Assembly: GCF_002806945.1 (NCBI RefSeq)
Contig: NZ_NIHC01000001.1
Span: forward strand, 930,001-994,000
Direction: 5' to 3'
Origin: Marinobacter salexigens
GTDB lineage: Bacteria; Pseudomonadota; Gammaproteobacteria; Pseudomonadales; Oleiphilaceae
Length of the DNA stretch: 64,000 nt
Below are positions 8,161 through 20,180 of this stretch, in pieces. Numbering within the stretch: the stretch's first letter is position 1; the number at the start of each line of letters is the position of its first letter. The notes beneath the pieces are model-generated. The model saw only the letters and a program-made list of their open reading frames with translations, searched no databases and had not been told where the DNA came from. The position numbers and the translations under genes are program-made.

Positions 8161-10625
8161 ACTTCGACCTCAATTGGGCCGCCAAACGAAGTCACTGCAG
8201 GTGCGGTTCCCTTGAACTTCTCCATGTCTACCAGGCAAGTATTTGCACTGGTTGCCTGGGACAAACGCGAGGTGCCTATGTCCATGGTCAGAGTGTTGGG
8301 GTCACCGTAGGTGTCCAGAGAGCCGATACTGGCATCTTCGGGGCCATACCATGCGCCTTCCTGAATGCGGACAACGCCCGGTGGGAAGTTGTCAGAGACT
8401 ACTGCGCCAGCCAACAACTGGCCCCGGTCGTTGAATACGCGCACCAGATCACCGTCGGCTATGCCTCGGGCTTTCGCATCTTCAGGGCCCATAAATACCG
8501 GCTCGCGCCCCTGAACAGTGTAAGTGGCACGGAATTCTTCCGATTCGCACATTTGTGAGTGCAGGCGGTTGTCTGGGTGCACCGATTGTAGCCATAGGGG
8601 GAACTTGTCAGAGCCTGGGCCACCGTGTGATCGTTCGGCCTTCTCCATCCATCTGGGGTAGGCCGCACAGTCATCGTAGCCGTAGCGGCCAATTTTTCGG
8701 CTGCTGATCTCAATGAATCCGGAAGGTGTGCCCAGAGCGTTCAGTTCCGGGTCTTCGCGGAAGTCAGCGTGGCGTACCCAAGGTTTGCCGGCACCAAAGT
8801 CGACATAGCCAGCTTCCCAGAACTCGTCGAATTCCGGCATCTTGAAACCAGCCTTCTGGTTTTCGTCCCGGCAGGCATTGTATAGATGGCGCAGCCACTG
8901 GCCTTCGTCCATGTTGCGGCGGTATTCGTCGTGGCGATCGAAGCGGCGGCACAGCTCGGTGAATATGTCGAAGTCCGTGCGCGAGTGGAATAGTGGGTCC
9001 ACCAGTTTGTGCATGGCCAACAACCCACGGTTGCTGTAGGAGCCGTAGATGTCGATATCGTTGCGTTCAAACTGTGTGCATGCGGGCAACACCAAGTCCG
9101 AGAAGCGGCAAGTGGCGTTCCACGTAAAGTCGATGGTAACCGCAGTTTCCAGCTTGCGATAAGCCTGCTTCATGCGGTTGCGATCCTGATGGCGGTGCCA
9201 TGGGTTACAACCACTGAAGACCACCATGCGGATTTCAGGGTAGGTAACTTCACTGCCGTTGTATTCGATTTTCTCGCCCGGATACAGAATGCTGTCGATC
9301 CAGCGTGCAATCGGGATGGTGCTGCTGCCGCCTTTGTAATCCGTGCTGGGGTGTTTGGGCACTTTGCCAGCATCAATGTTACGCGGGAATGCGCCCGGCG
9401 CACTGGCACCAGAGGCTGACACGCCAATGGAGCTGTAGTGGTGGGCATAGCTGATGCCGCCACCGGGCAAGCCGATCTGGCCCAGCATGGTCGCGATCAC
9501 TGCACCCATCCAGTAAGGCTGCTCACCATGCTGTTGACGCTGAACCGCCCAGCCAAAGAGTAACTGTGTGCGATCCGCTGCCAGCAGGCGGGCAAACTCA
9601 CGAATCTTGTCTTCTTCTATCCCGCAAATGGCCGATGCCCAGGCCGGGGTTTTCTCAACCTTGTCGTCGGTTTCACCCATCACATAGTCAATGAAGTCTT
9701 TGAAGCCCAGCGCGTAGGTTTCAATGAACTTCTTGTCGTACAGGTTTTCGGTATACAAGGTGTGCGCAATGCCCAGCATGAAGGGCACGTCTGTCATCGG
9801 GTTGACGTACAGCTGTTCGCAACCAAGGTAGTTTTGGGTCTTGGAGCGAACCGGGTCAACGCTGATTACGCGAATGCTGCCGTCGGCTACTTTGTCTTTC
9901 AGCTTTTCCAGATATTCATAGGATTCGTGGGTTTCGCAGTTCCAGCCTACCTGCAAGTTTTTGACCGGGTCATTGGCCCACAGAATGATGGTTTTACTGT
10001 TCTCAAGAATCAGCGGCCAGGATGTGCCTTGGCTATAAACTTCAGTAGAGCCTAAAACATAGGGCAGGATGCCCTGAGCTGCGCCAGTGGAGTAGTCACC
10101 AATGGTTGCGACCGAATTGCCGTGCATGCCAATGGCGCGAGCCATGTGGTTACCGCAGCTGTGTACCTGCCCGGTTTGACGCCATCCGGTGGAGTGGTGC
10201 AGGGCAGCCGGGCCGTGTGTGGTTTGCACCCGCTCCAGCTCTTCATAAAACAAATCCAGGGCCTCGTCCCAGGTCAGTCGCACAAAGCGGTTGTCGCCAC
10301 GCTGGGTGCGGTCGCTGTTTTCGCGATTCTTCAGCCAGTCGATTCGGGCCATGGGGTATCGAATGCGGGAGGGGTTGTAGATAACACCCATCACGCCCTT
10401 GATCATCTCAGTGGGGTACTTGTCCTGTTCAAACGGCTTGATTTCAGCAACCTTGCCGCCTTTGACCAGTGCCTTGATGGCGCCCCAGTGTGAACCAGTT
10501 GTTTTCCATGTGCCCTCAGCGGACACGGCGGCTTCTGCTGCGCGCATTAGCAGGCCGGGCCCCAGCATGGCTCCTGCGGAAACAGAAGCCAGTCCTTGCA
10601 TGAATTGTCTGCGTGTAATAGCCAT
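8157..10625 (-). CDS. torA: TorA, periplasmic trimethylamine-N-oxide reductase
   Basis: 822 residues; E. coli TorA has 848. It starts [10 protein letters not shown], a twin-arginine signal (TRRQFM), so the folded enzyme is exported to the periplasm. The molybdopterin oxidoreductase fold follows, with the molybdenum-ligand Ser179 in [10 protein letters not shown], as in TMAO/DMSO reductases of the DMSOR family. The C-terminal dinucleotide-binding domain begins about residue 685 (NRLHSQ). It reduces TMAO to trimethylamine with electrons from TorC. The ATG at 10625 has GAGG six nt upstream; an in-frame TTG four codons earlier is less likely. It follows torC after 15 nt and overlaps torD. Confidence 0.95.
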   Translation of the reverse strand: MAITRRQFMQGLASVSAGAMLGPGLLMRAAEAAVSAEGTWKTTGSHWGAIKALVKGGKVAEIKPFEQDKYPTEMIKGVMGVIYNPSRIRYPMARIDWLKNRENSDRTQRGDNRFVRLTWDEALDLFYEELERVQTTHGPAALHHSTGWRQTGQVHSCGNHMARAIGMHGNSVATIGDYSTGAAQGILPYVLGSTEVYSQGTSWPLILENSKTIILWANDPVKNLQVGWNCETHESYEYLEKLKDKVADGSIRVISVDPVRSKTQNYLGCEQLYVNPMTDVPFMLGIAHTLYTENLYDKKFIETYALGFKDFIDYVMGETDDKVEKTPAWASAICGIEEDKIREFARLLAADRTQLLFGWAVQRQQHGEQPYWMGAVIATMLGQIGLPGGGISYAHHYSSIGVSASGASAPGAFPRNIDAGKVPKHPSTDYKGGSSTIPIARWIDSILYPGEKIEYNGSEVTYPEIRMVVFSGCNPWHRHQDRNRMKQAYRKLETAVTIDFTWNATCRFSDLVLPACTQFERNDIDIYGSYSNRGLLAMHKLVDPLFHSRTDFDIFTELCRRFDRHDEYRRNMDEGQWLRHLYNACRDENQKAGFKMPEFDEFWEAGYVDFGAGKPWVRHADFREDPELNALGTPSGFIEISSRKIGRYGYDDCAAYPRWMEKAERSHGGPGSDKFPLWLQSVHPDNRLHSQMCESEEFRATYTVQGREPVFMGPEDAKARGIADGDLVRVFNDRGQLLAGAVVSDNFPPGVVRIQEGAWYGPEDASIGSLDTYGDPNTLTMDIGTSRLSQATSANTCLVDMEKFKGTAPAVTSFGGPIEVEV

Positions 10626-10640
10626 CGTGTGCCTCAAAAG

Positions 10641-11828
10641 TCAGTGTGCGTTTTCGGCAAAATCCGAAGAGTGCAGCTGCAGATACTTCAATACCAGAGC
10701 TTGGGTTTCTGCGTTCATATTGGTGAAGCCGACCATGCCTGAGAACATTGCAGGCCAGGTGTTGGCGTCAAAGTGTGCGGGGGCAGGTTCTCCGTGGCAC
10801 ACACTACAACCATCAGAGTATGTCTGGTCGGCATAACCCCAGAGTGCGTCACGTTCCGGCAGGAGGCCGCCTTTTTTCGCCCACAAGGTAATGTCTGCCT
10901 GCTCCCAAGCCAGGCCGGTCAGGTCGTCCACCTTGTCTTCACCCGCACTGAAGCGGGCATCGTCAGTAGCAACCTCTTTTTCGAGAACTGCGCTGGCTAC
11001 GTTCAGACCAAAGCCTTCGTACATTATGCGACCGAAACCTTTCTGTTTACGCCATCCAGACACCTGAACCTCCAGTGCATCACCCCTGGTGCTAATCAGG
11101 TTTACTGATGAAGCAGGGTCAAGGTAGCCAGCCCGGTTCTGCAGTTCGGGATCTGTGTACAAATCTACCGATGTAACCGTGTAGTAAGTTTCGCCAGTTG
11201 TCAGGCGCGCGCCGGCCGCTTGATCCATCAGGCGTGCAAGTGCCGGGTCAACCCCTGTGTTCATCTCTTTTGGCAGGTTGTGTGCAATGCCTTTGTGGCA
11301 GTCGAGGCAGCTTTGGTTGCGCTCAGCGGCGGGCTTCATGAAGCGGCGGGCTTCGTCGCCCATCTTGTCCCAGTCCATGCTGTCATAGTCGTGGCAATTG
11401 CGGCATTCCAGCGAATTGTTGGCTGAAAACCGGGCCCACTCATGTTGCGCCAGTTCAAGTCGCTTTGCCTCGAATTTTTCGGGGGTATTGATCGTGCCAA
11501 AAATGGCGCCCCAGACTTCCTTGCTGGCCTGCATCTTCCGGGCAATTTTATCTGTCCAGTTGTGCGGCACGTGACAATCCGGGCAGGTGGCGCGAACGCC
11601 GGTGCGGTTTTCATAGTGCACCGTGTCTTTGAGTTCCTCGAAGACGTTGTCCTTCATTTCATGACAGCTGATGCAAAAGGCTTCTGTATTCGTCACTTCC
11701 AGGGCTGTGTTGAAACCACCCCAAAAAATAATACCGGCAACGAAGCCGGCTATGACAAGTAGCCCCAAACTAATGTGGACGGGTGGGCGACTGAGAACTC
11801 GCCAAAAGGATTTGATGCGCTTTATCAT
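10641..11828 (-). CDS. torC: TorC, membrane-anchored pentahaem c-type cytochrome
   Basis: 395 residues. One N-terminal transmembrane segment (about residues 18-37) is followed by four CxxCH haem motifs in the NapC/NirT-like domain (Cys52, 82, 142 and 174) and a fifth, CSVCH, near residue 341 in the C-terminal monohaem domain. That five-haem layout is specific to TorC. It takes electrons from menaquinol/ubiquinol and passes them to TorA in the periplasm. It lies 58 nt after torE and 15 nt before torA. No torSTR regulatory genes or clear TorR boxes were seen here. Confidence 0.95.
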   Translation of the reverse strand: MIKRIKSFWRVLSRPPVHISLGLLVIAGFVAGIIFWGGFNTALEVTNTEAFCISCHEMKDNVFEELKDTVHYENRTGVRATCPDCHVPHNWTDKIARKMQASKEVWGAIFGTINTPEKFEAKRLELAQHEWARFSANNSLECRNCHDYDSMDWDKMGDEARRFMKPAAERNQSCLDCHKGIAHNLPKEMNTGVDPALARLMDQAAGARLTTGETYYTVTSVDLYTDPELQNRAGYLDPASSVNLISTRGDALEVQVSGWRKQKGFGRIMYEGFGLNVASAVLEKEVATDDARFSAGEDKVDDLTGLAWEQADITLWAKKGGLLPERDALWGYADQTYSDGCSVCHGEPAPAHFDANTWPAMFSGMVGFTNMNAETQALVLKYLQLHSSDFAENAH

Positions 11829-11886
11829 GAGGTTCTGCCCGAGTCAGATTTTTGTGGTTGGCAACAGAGATGGATCCCGGTCTGTA

Positions 11887-12078
11887 TCATGGATGGCCCG
11901 GGGGGCCGAAGAACATCTGCCCTATCCATACGGCAAAACCATAGCCACCAACGACGGCAACGGCTGTGGCTGGCAAAATCACAAAGGTGACCATCAAAAC
12001 AACCTGCCACTCACGTGCCTTGCTGATTGGTGTGCCATCCTGATCGGTCGCTGTCGAAGTAACAGGCTGCTTGCCCAT
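11887..12078 (-). CDS. torE: TorE/NapE-like small membrane protein
   Basis: 63 residues with one hydrophobic helix, VVLMVTFVILPATAVAVVGG, followed by a short tail ending GQMFFGPPGHP. This matches the NapE/TorE family of small proteins encoded at the head of nap and tor operons; their precise role is unknown. AGAGGG precedes the ATG by 8 nt. An overlapping frame in the same place (11825-12010) lacks these family features. As first gene of the tor unit, its upstream region should hold the operon promoter. Confidence 0.85.
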   Translation of the reverse strand: MGKQPVTSTATDQDGTPISKAREWQVVLMVTFVILPATAVAVVGGYGFAVWIGQMFFGPPGHP

Positions 12079-12372
12079 AACGATACCCTCTCTGAATCGA
12101 TAAGTTATGCATTAAGTCTTGTATTTATAAAGGCTTAGCGTAGTTGACATATATCATTTTGGCAATGGAGTTAATGAAAAGCTTTATTTTAGCGGGGTGC
12201 ACCTTCCGTGCAGTTCGGAATCTGCCAGAAATATGCAATAACTTGCCAGTTTCATCCAATACCAAATCACTCTCATCCCCTCAGTATTGAGCTTGCCAGC
12301 ACCGTTTTCCAGTGCTGGCGGCCGACAAAAAATACAAGAAAGTTTCCTGATAGAGGAAACAAGGGGTATGAG
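12079..12372. other. Divergent intergenic region with a leader palindrome
   Basis: Between torE (leftward) and the monooxygenase gene (rightward). GCCAGCAC at 12295-12302 pairs perfectly with GTGCTGGC at 12312-12319 across 9 nt, about 54 nt before the monooxygenase start: an operator or leader hairpin. TTGACA occurs near 12145 on the + strand without a strong partner. No FNR or TorR box was recognised, and no gene is seen. Confidence 0.5.
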
Positions 12373-13992
12373 ATGAACGTTGAAAATATTGGTAAGTCCT
12401 ATGATGCGATTGTGATTGGTGCCGGTGTGGCCGGGATGTATCAGTTGCACAAACTCCGGTCCCTCGGAATGAGTGTGCGGGTTATCGAATCGGCCTCCGG
12501 AGTGGGCGGCACGTGGTACTGGAACCGATACCCGGGTGCCCGATTCGACTCTCAGGCCGAGATTTATCAGTACTGGTTCTCGAAGGAGCTTTACGAGAGC
12601 TGGCAACCATCAGAGCGTTTTCCTGCCCAGCCCGAGAGCGAACGGTGGCTTAATCATGTCGCTGACAAACTCGACCTGCATCAGGACATTGAGTTTAATA
12701 CCCGGGTGGATTCCGCACACTGGCAGGAAGCAGACGGAACATGGGCTATCAGAACAGACAAGGGTGATCAGCTTGAGGCCCGGTACCTGATCGCTTGCAC
12801 CGGCATGCTGTCAGCACCGCTTGAGGATGTTTTCAAGGGACAGTCCACCTTCCAGGGTCAGATTTGCCATACTTCCCGCTGGCCCAAAGAGGGTGTGGAT
12901 CTCAAACGTAAACGTGTGGCCGTGATCGGCACCGGCGCTACCGGCATTCAGGCTACCCAGAGCATTGCGCCTGAGGTAGAGAATCTCAAGGTTTTTGTGC
13001 GCACGCCCCAGTACACTATTCCGATGAGAAATCCGAAATATACAGAAGAGGATTGGAAGCACTGGTCGAAGAATTTTACTTATCTCAAAGATAAAGTTTT
13101 GAATACCTTCGCAGGGTTTGACTACGACTTCGACGGACGGTCCTGGCATACGGATACACCAGAGCAACGCGAACAGACCCTGGAAAAGCTTTACAACGAC
13201 GGCTCGCTTGCACTCTGGTTGTCCTCCTATCCCGAGATGTTTACCGATGCAGAGGTGAGCGAAGAGATCTCCCAATTTGTTCGTGTGAAAATGCGAGAAC
13301 GACTGAACAACGATCCCGACCTCTGCAACCTTCTTATTCCTACCAGCTACGGTTTTGGTACCCGGCGTGTTCCACTGGATACCGGTTATCTCGAAACCTT
13401 CCTGCGCCCGAATGTAGAAGCCGTGAATTGCCGGGAGACTCCGATCGAAAGCATCGTCCCTGAAGGTGTATTGATGCAGGACGGCACGGTTCATGAGGTA
13501 GATATTATTGTACTGGCGACAGGGTTTGATGCCGGCTCCGGTGCGCTGACGCGAATTGACATACGCGGTAAAGAGGGGCGCAGCCTGAAGGAAGAGTGGA
13601 GTAATGAAATCCGGACGGCAATGGGGCTTCAGGTACACGGTTACCCCAATCTGTTTACCACTGGCGCGCCGCTCGCACCGTCTGCTGCACTGTGCAACAT
13701 GACAACCTGTCTTCAGCAGCAGGTGGGGTGGATCACCGATATCATTCAGTATGCGGAAGCAGAAGATAAAACGGTGATAGAACCGACCAAAGAGTGCCAG
13801 GACGAGTGGGTGCGGCACCACGACGAGGTGACAAACCAGACACTCCTTCCCCTGGTCGATAGCTGGTACATGGGTACCAACGTGCCGGGCAAGCCCAGAA
13901 GGCTACTGTCGTATTGTGGCGGAGTGAATAACTACAACCAGCATTGTGTCGAGTTGGCCAGGAACAACTACCCGGGATTTGTCTTCGCATAA
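12373..13992 (+). CDS. Flavin-containing (Baeyer-Villiger type) monooxygenase
   Basis: 539 residues, the usual size for class B Baeyer-Villiger monooxygenases. The FAD Rossmann motif GAGVAG lies at residues 16-21 and the NADPH motif GTGATG near 186. The family fingerprint FxGxxxHxxxW is intact as FQGQICHTSRW (160-170). Such enzymes use NADPH and O2 to insert oxygen next to a ketone, giving an ester or lactone. The ATG at 12373 has AGGGG six nt upstream; a longer upstream frame has no ribosome site. The esterase gene follows after 48 nt, fitting hydrolysis of the ester product. The substrate (cyclic, aryl or long-chain ketone) cannot be read from sequence. Confidence 0.92.
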   Translation: MNVENIGKSYDAIVIGAGVAGMYQLHKLRSLGMSVRVIESASGVGGTWYWNRYPGARFDSQAEIYQYWFSKELYESWQPSERFPAQPESERWLNHVADKLDLHQDIEFNTRVDSAHWQEADGTWAIRTDKGDQLEARYLIACTGMLSAPLEDVFKGQSTFQGQICHTSRWPKEGVDLKRKRVAVIGTGATGIQATQSIAPEVENLKVFVRTPQYTIPMRNPKYTEEDWKHWSKNFTYLKDKVLNTFAGFDYDFDGRSWHTDTPEQREQTLEKLYNDGSLALWLSSYPEMFTDAEVSEEISQFVRVKMRERLNNDPDLCNLLIPTSYGFGTRRVPLDTGYLETFLRPNVEAVNCRETPIESIVPEGVLMQDGTVHEVDIIVLATGFDAGSGALTRIDIRGKEGRSLKEEWSNEIRTAMGLQVHGYPNLFTTGAPLAPSAALCNMTTCLQQQVGWITDIIQYAEAEDKTVIEPTKECQDEWVRHHDEVTNQTLLPLVDSWYMGTNVPGKPRRLLSYCGGVNNYNQHCVELARNNYPGFVFA

Positions 13993-14040
13993 GGCGCAGG
14001 TTGAAAGATCTATTTCGAAAACAACAAGAGGTAGTGGCAA

Positions 14041-15231
14041 ATGAGTGATTCAAGAATGAAAGCTGCATTGGATAGTGTGCTTCAGCAGACCACGGGTCGC
14101 CATGGCGGCGCCCCCGGTGTGGTGGCCATGGTTACCGGTCAGGAACGCAATATTTATGAAGGCGCATCGGGCGTTAGGGAGCAGGGTAAGCAAACCCCGA
14201 TGGACCTGGATACGGTGTTTGCGATCTTCTCCACCACCAAAGCGATTACCAGTGTCTGTGCGCTACAGCTGCTTGAGGAAGGGCTGCTGCGGCTGGATGA
14301 TCCAGTGGGCAAGTATCTCCCGGAGATTGACAAGTTGCTTGTGCTTGAAGGATTCGGTGCGGATGGTCAGCCCCGTCTCAGGCCGCCAAAGCGCAGGATT
14401 ACGGTCAGCGATCTCCTCCTGCAAACCTCGGGGCTCTGCTACGATTTCTTCAGCGCTGCGGACAAGCAATACCGGGAGCTCAAGGATGTACCATCGATTA
14501 TCACCTGTACCCGGGAATCGATCCAGACAGTGCTTCAGCACGATCCCGGTGAGGCCTGGACCTATGGGGTCAATACTGACTGGCTTGGGCTGGTGGTAGA
14601 GGAGTTGCGAGGAAAACGACTGGGTGACGTTATGCACGAGCGTGTATTCCTGCCGCTTGGCATGACGGAAACTGCATTTTCGGTAAACGATGACATGCTG
14701 GCGCGCCGAGCCACAATACATTCGCGAGCCGCGGACGGCCAGCTGGTTCCAGTTCCAGAGCTGGCCTTGCCCGCAAAACCCGCGATGGATATGGGCGGGC
14801 ATGGCCTCTATGGAACTGTCAGGGACTACATGAAGTTCATACGTATGATCCTGAACGACGGTGCTGGCGAGCATGGCAGAGTGCTGAAACCTGAAACAGC
14901 ACACCTGCTGGTTAAAGATGGTTACGCCGACACCAGCATCCCAATCGGGCTCTGGGAAGCGTCCGATCCGAGCCTTGCCAACAGTGGTGAGTTTATGCCA
15001 GGGGTGGATAAAGGCTGGTCCCATGCCTTTATGATCAACCGTGAACAGGCACCTACAGGACGCTCTCCCGGCTCCATGGCATGGACCGGACTTGCCAATA
15101 GCTACCTGTGGATAGATAAGGCCATGGGTGTGGGAGGTTACTGGGCAACTCAGATACTGCCGTTCTACGATTGTGCCTCTTATCCGGGCTTTTATGAGTT
15201 TGAGGCTACAACCTACAATCTGCTGAAGTGA
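14041..15231 (+). CDS. Serine hydrolase, beta-lactamase-fold esterase (family VIII type)
   Basis: 396 residues of the class C beta-lactamase/EstB fold. The nucleophile motif SxxK is STTK at Ser64-Lys67, and the second motif YxN is Tyr175 in WTYGVNTD. A late WTGLANS resembles the W-x-G motif used by family VIII esterases instead of the lactamase KTG. No signal peptide is present, so it should act in the cytoplasm. AAGAGG lies before the ATG. Its position directly after the monooxygenase suggests it hydrolyses the ester or lactone formed there. That coupling is inferred; a lactamase role is unlikely without a signal peptide. Confidence 0.88.
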   Translation: MSDSRMKAALDSVLQQTTGRHGGAPGVVAMVTGQERNIYEGASGVREQGKQTPMDLDTVFAIFSTTKAITSVCALQLLEEGLLRLDDPVGKYLPEIDKLLVLEGFGADGQPRLRPPKRRITVSDLLLQTSGLCYDFFSAADKQYRELKDVPSIITCTRESIQTVLQHDPGEAWTYGVNTDWLGLVVEELRGKRLGDVMHERVFLPLGMTETAFSVNDDMLARRATIHSRAADGQLVPVPELALPAKPAMDMGGHGLYGTVRDYMKFIRMILNDGAGEHGRVLKPETAHLLVKDGYADTSIPIGLWEASDPSLANSGEFMPGVDKGWSHAFMINREQAPTGRSPGSMAWTGLANSYLWIDKAMGVGGYWATQILPFYDCASYPGFYEFEATTYNLLK

Positions 15232-15238
15232 TTTGCGG

Positions 15239-15278
15239 ATGAAACGAGTGGTGGTCCGAGTGCCACCGCTCGCTTCAT
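15239..15278. terminator. Hairpin between convergent esterase and AraC genes
   Basis: An interrupted 16-bp stem: ATGAA, CGAG and GGTGG pair with CCACC, CTCG and TTCAT around an 8-nt loop, with one mismatch and one G.T pair. It overlaps the AraC stop codon and probably serves both strands; the T-run is weak. Confidence 0.55.
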
Positions 15279-16159
15279 TCCTTTGCCTGTCTGACCTGAC
15301 CGGGCGTCAGGTTCAGCTTGCGCCGGAACGCTCGTGTCATATGAGCCTGGTCCGAGAAGCCGCACTCACCTGCGATGGCTTTGATCGGGCGAGAGCTCTT
15401 CGCCAACATCAGTTTTGCCTGTCCAATGCGTGTGTCCAGAAGGTGTACGCAAGGTGTCACTCCATAGCTCGTCTTGAATCGCCGGCAGAAGGTCCATACG
15501 CCCAGGCCGGCAACTGCAGACAGCTGCTCTATGCTGATCTGATGCTGTAGATTTCCAAGAATGAACTCGGTCAACGCTGAGCGCTGGCGCCTTGAAAGGC
15601 CAGACTGGCTGTGATCTTCCCGGAACTTTACATCCGCATAATTCCGCAATAAGTGGACGCTGAGCTGCAGACCCAATGCCTCGGCATAGGTTGGCCCTCC
15701 AATCGCTGAGCTTCGGGTTTCTCCCAGGATGGCGTCAGAGATCGAGGTGACGGTAGGGTCCTCCGCGTTAAGGACATCGTGCAGGCTGATCTCGGATATC
15801 GGGCGCCCTAAAACATCCTGTGCAACGCGTGACATCAAACTCTCGGAAAGATATATGTGTGATACGTCGATCTGTTGCGTCCAATGCCAGTGCGATGGCC
15901 TGGCCCGACTAAGCAGGGAAATGTGGCCGGGCACACAGGTTGTTCGTGTCCAGCGGCTCTCAACACGCCGATCCATGGGTGTTTGCCCCTCAAAGTATCG
16001 GACGATCATGTAGTGGTTCATCGGAGGTATAGGGACATCCAGGCCTGTATAGCGATAGGAACGTTGCCCTACATCGAGCCATCCGAGGTTATCACTGGCG
16101 GTCAGAATCTCTCCTGGTACCCAAACAGGCAACTCATCGGATTCAATGAGGTTCGCCAT
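15275..16159 (-). CDS. AraC-family transcriptional regulator
   Basis: 294 residues from the ATG at 16159. The C-terminal 100 residues carry the two AraC helix-turn-helix motifs: ISIEQLSAVAGLGVWTFCRR and, later, IKAIAGECGFSDQAHMTRAF followed by FRRKLNLTPGQVRQ. The N-terminal part is a cupin-like sensing domain typical of AraC activators of catabolic genes. It converges with the monooxygenase-esterase pair and is the only regulator nearby, so it is the obvious candidate activator of that pair. The ATG is preceded by AGGACAACA; a start seven codons upstream overlaps that site. Confidence 0.88.
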   Translation of the reverse strand: MANLIESDELPVWVPGEILTASDNLGWLDVGQRSYRYTGLDVPIPPMNHYMIVRYFEGQTPMDRRVESRWTRTTCVPGHISLLSRARPSHWHWTQQIDVSHIYLSESLMSRVAQDVLGRPISEISLHDVLNAEDPTVTSISDAILGETRSSAIGGPTYAEALGLQLSVHLLRNYADVKFREDHSQSGLSRRQRSALTEFILGNLQHQISIEQLSAVAGLGVWTFCRRFKTSYGVTPCVHLLDTRIGQAKLMLAKSSRPIKAIAGECGFSDQAHMTRAFRRKLNLTPGQVRQAKE

Positions 16160-18518
<2,359 letters not shown>

Positions 18519-18932
18519 TCAGGGCAAAGTGCCTGTTGACGCAGGTTGGGGATTATAAAGGGAGGGTTGGGCGGCCCTTCCAGAAAAGGGCCACCAGATA
18601 ATCAGTTGTTGCTCGGGATCACTACGGATTCGTCGAATTCAAGTTCCATGTCTTGTCCTTCAGGTTCAATGAGGCCCCCCGCAGGGGCGTTTCAAGTATG
18701 GGATAAGTCTACTCGCTATGCAGGATTCGACAATGCGTACAATCCGTATGTGACCAAAGTCAAGAGGTTTTTGCACTTCATTCTCAGTATTGCTACCAGC
18801 CAGTATCGCCCGGTACTGCATCTTGCTCAAAATTTTTGATCAAGCAGGGCAAAACATTCCGATTTCCTTTCAGCGGCCGGCTTCTTATACTTTAGCTTTC
18901 AAATGGTTAGCCCGGAGAGGGGCCTGATCGCT
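18519..18932. other. Intergenic region with a hairpin and a possible minus-strand mini-ORF
   Basis: 414 bases between parE and the cytochrome b561 gene. GGCCCTT at 18573-18579 pairs with AAGGGCC at 18586-18592 (loop CCAGAA), perhaps the parE transcript end, though no T-run follows. On the minus strand an ATG near 18650 with GAAGGAC before it opens only 15 codons (MELEFDESVVIPSNN, then stop). Whether that is translated cannot be told. Confidence 0.4.
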
Positions 18933-19493
18933 ATGCAAATTAGAAATACATCTGCCGGTTACGGGTGGTTCGCCATTATTGCCCATTGGGTTGTTGCTTT
19001 AACCGTGCTGGGCTTATTTGGCCTTGGGTTCTGGATGGTCGATCTTTCTTACTATGACGTGTGGTACCGCCGTGGCCCGGACATCCATCGCAGTATCGGC
19101 ATTTTGCTGTTTGCATTGATGGTGTTTCGTTTGTTGTGGAAGTTCATCGCCGCATCGCCGGATCCGATCCCGGCACATAGGCGTTGGGAAGTTCTCAGTG
19201 CCCGTGCTGCTCATGGCCTGCTGTACGTTCTGATTTTTGTAGCCTTGGTGAGCGGATACCTGATTTCAACCGCAGACGGTTCGTCCATAAGTGTATTTGG
19301 CTGGTTTGATGTGCCGTCCGTTACGGGCCAGATAAAAGGGCTTGAGGATAGCGCAGGGCTGGTGCACTACTGGAGTACTTGGGCTTTGGTTGGTCTTGCC
19401 GTTGTGCATGCTGCGGGTGCGTTGAAGCATCATTTCATTGACCGTGACGAGACCCTGCGCCGGATGATATGTCCGACGCGAAAGGATAACTGA
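18933..19493 (+). CDS. cybB: Cytochrome b561 (YceJ/CybB family)
   Basis: 186 residues with four transmembrane helices. Candidate haem-ligand histidines lie in IIAHWVVAL, DIHRSIGIL, ARAAHGLLY and VVHAAGALKHHF, the pattern of prokaryotic di-haem cytochrome b561. It sits in the inner membrane and moves electrons between quinol and an unknown partner. The ATG at 18933 has GAGAGGGG about ten nt upstream; an in-frame start ten codons earlier is less likely. The yceI gene follows after 56 nt, a pairing seen in many proteobacteria. Confidence 0.9.
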   Translation: MQIRNTSAGYGWFAIIAHWVVALTVLGLFGLGFWMVDLSYYDVWYRRGPDIHRSIGILLFALMVFRLLWKFIAASPDPIPAHRRWEVLSARAAHGLLYVLIFVALVSGYLISTADGSSISVFGWFDVPSVTGQIKGLEDSAGLVHYWSTWALVGLAVVHAAGALKHHFIDRDETLRRMICPTRKDN

Positions 19494-19549
19494 TTAGTAC
19501 AATGTGGCCCTGATTTGGCGCATTTTTATTTACCTTAAAGGAGAGTGTT

Positions 19550-20131
19550 GTGAAGAAATTATTGCTTGCATCCGCCGTATCCCTGGCGTTGGTAGGAGGT
19601 GTTCAAGCCAGTGAGCACAGTGGAACCTACTCTTTTGATAAAGAGGGTGCTCACCAGTTTATAACCTTCAAGATTTCCCACTTGGGTTACAGTTGGCTTT
19701 ATGGTCGTTTTAACGATTTCGATGGCCAGTTTGTTTACGATGCGGAGAACCCGGAAAACAGCTCGGTAAATGTAATCATTGATACAGCCAGCCTGGATTC
19801 AAATCATGCGGAGCGCGATAAGCACATCCGTGGCAAAGATTTTCTGGATGTTAGCAAGTTTCCCGAAGCGAGCTTCAAAAGCACGAAGGTGATTGTTGAT
19901 GAAGACGGTGAGGCGGATATTGTGGGCGACTTTACGCTCCACGGTGTCACCCGTGAAGTGACTCTGGATGTTGAGATGCTGGGGCACGGTAAAGACCCCT
20001 GGGGTGGTTACCGCATGGGGTTCGAGGCAGAGACTGAGTTGCGCCTGGAAGACTTTGGTATTCCTGCCAGTCTTGGCAAGGCTTCCGAGACTGTAGAGAT
20101 TACTATCTCTATTGAGGGTGTTCGCCAGTAA
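19550..20131 (+). CDS. yceI: YceI-family periplasmic protein
   Basis: 193 residues. A signal peptide ends at about residue 20 (LVGGVQA|SEHS). The YceI lipocalin-like beta barrel follows: SFDKEGAHQFITFKISHLGY, the strand GDFTLHGVTREVTLDVE and a closing VEITISIEG. Members bind isoprenoid or polyprenyl chains; the physiological role in most bacteria is unknown, though some are induced by high pH or osmotic stress. It lies directly downstream of cytochrome b561 with its own good ribosome site (AAAGGAGAG), and the two probably form one transcription unit ending at the hairpin at 20155. Confidence 0.92.
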   Translation: MKKLLLASAVSLALVGGVQASEHSGTYSFDKEGAHQFITFKISHLGYSWLYGRFNDFDGQFVYDAENPENSSVNVIIDTASLDSNHAERDKHIRGKDFLDVSKFPEASFKSTKVIVDEDGEADIVGDFTLHGVTREVTLDVEMLGHGKDPWGGYRMGFEAETELRLEDFGIPASLGKASETVEITISIEGVRQ

Positions 20132-20154
20132 ATTCCTGTAGGGTCCACCACTTA

Positions 20155-20180
20155 AGGTTCCGGGCTCAGACCCGGAACCT
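20155..20180. terminator. Strong hairpin at convergent 3' ends
   Basis: AGGTTCCGGG and CCCGGAACCT form a perfect 10-bp stem with loop CTCAGA. It lies just past the yceI stop and overlaps the last codons of the minus-strand small membrane gene. No long T-run follows on either strand, so termination may be weak or factor-assisted. Confidence 0.55.

Noticed and set aside
12811-13821. 336-codon open frame antisense to the monooxygenase
   Set aside because: No ribosome site, no family motif, and it covers the conserved part of the monooxygenase.
14263-15024. Antisense frame over the esterase
   Set aside because: A shadow of the real gene, without start signal or domain.
18546-18839. 97-codon plus-strand frame between parE and cytochrome b561
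   Set aside because: Low-complexity product, includes a hairpin, poor start context, no recognisable domain.
20155-20180. 10-bp inverted repeat as a family member
   Set aside because: Six-base loop and 3' position fit a convergent terminator, not the repeat.
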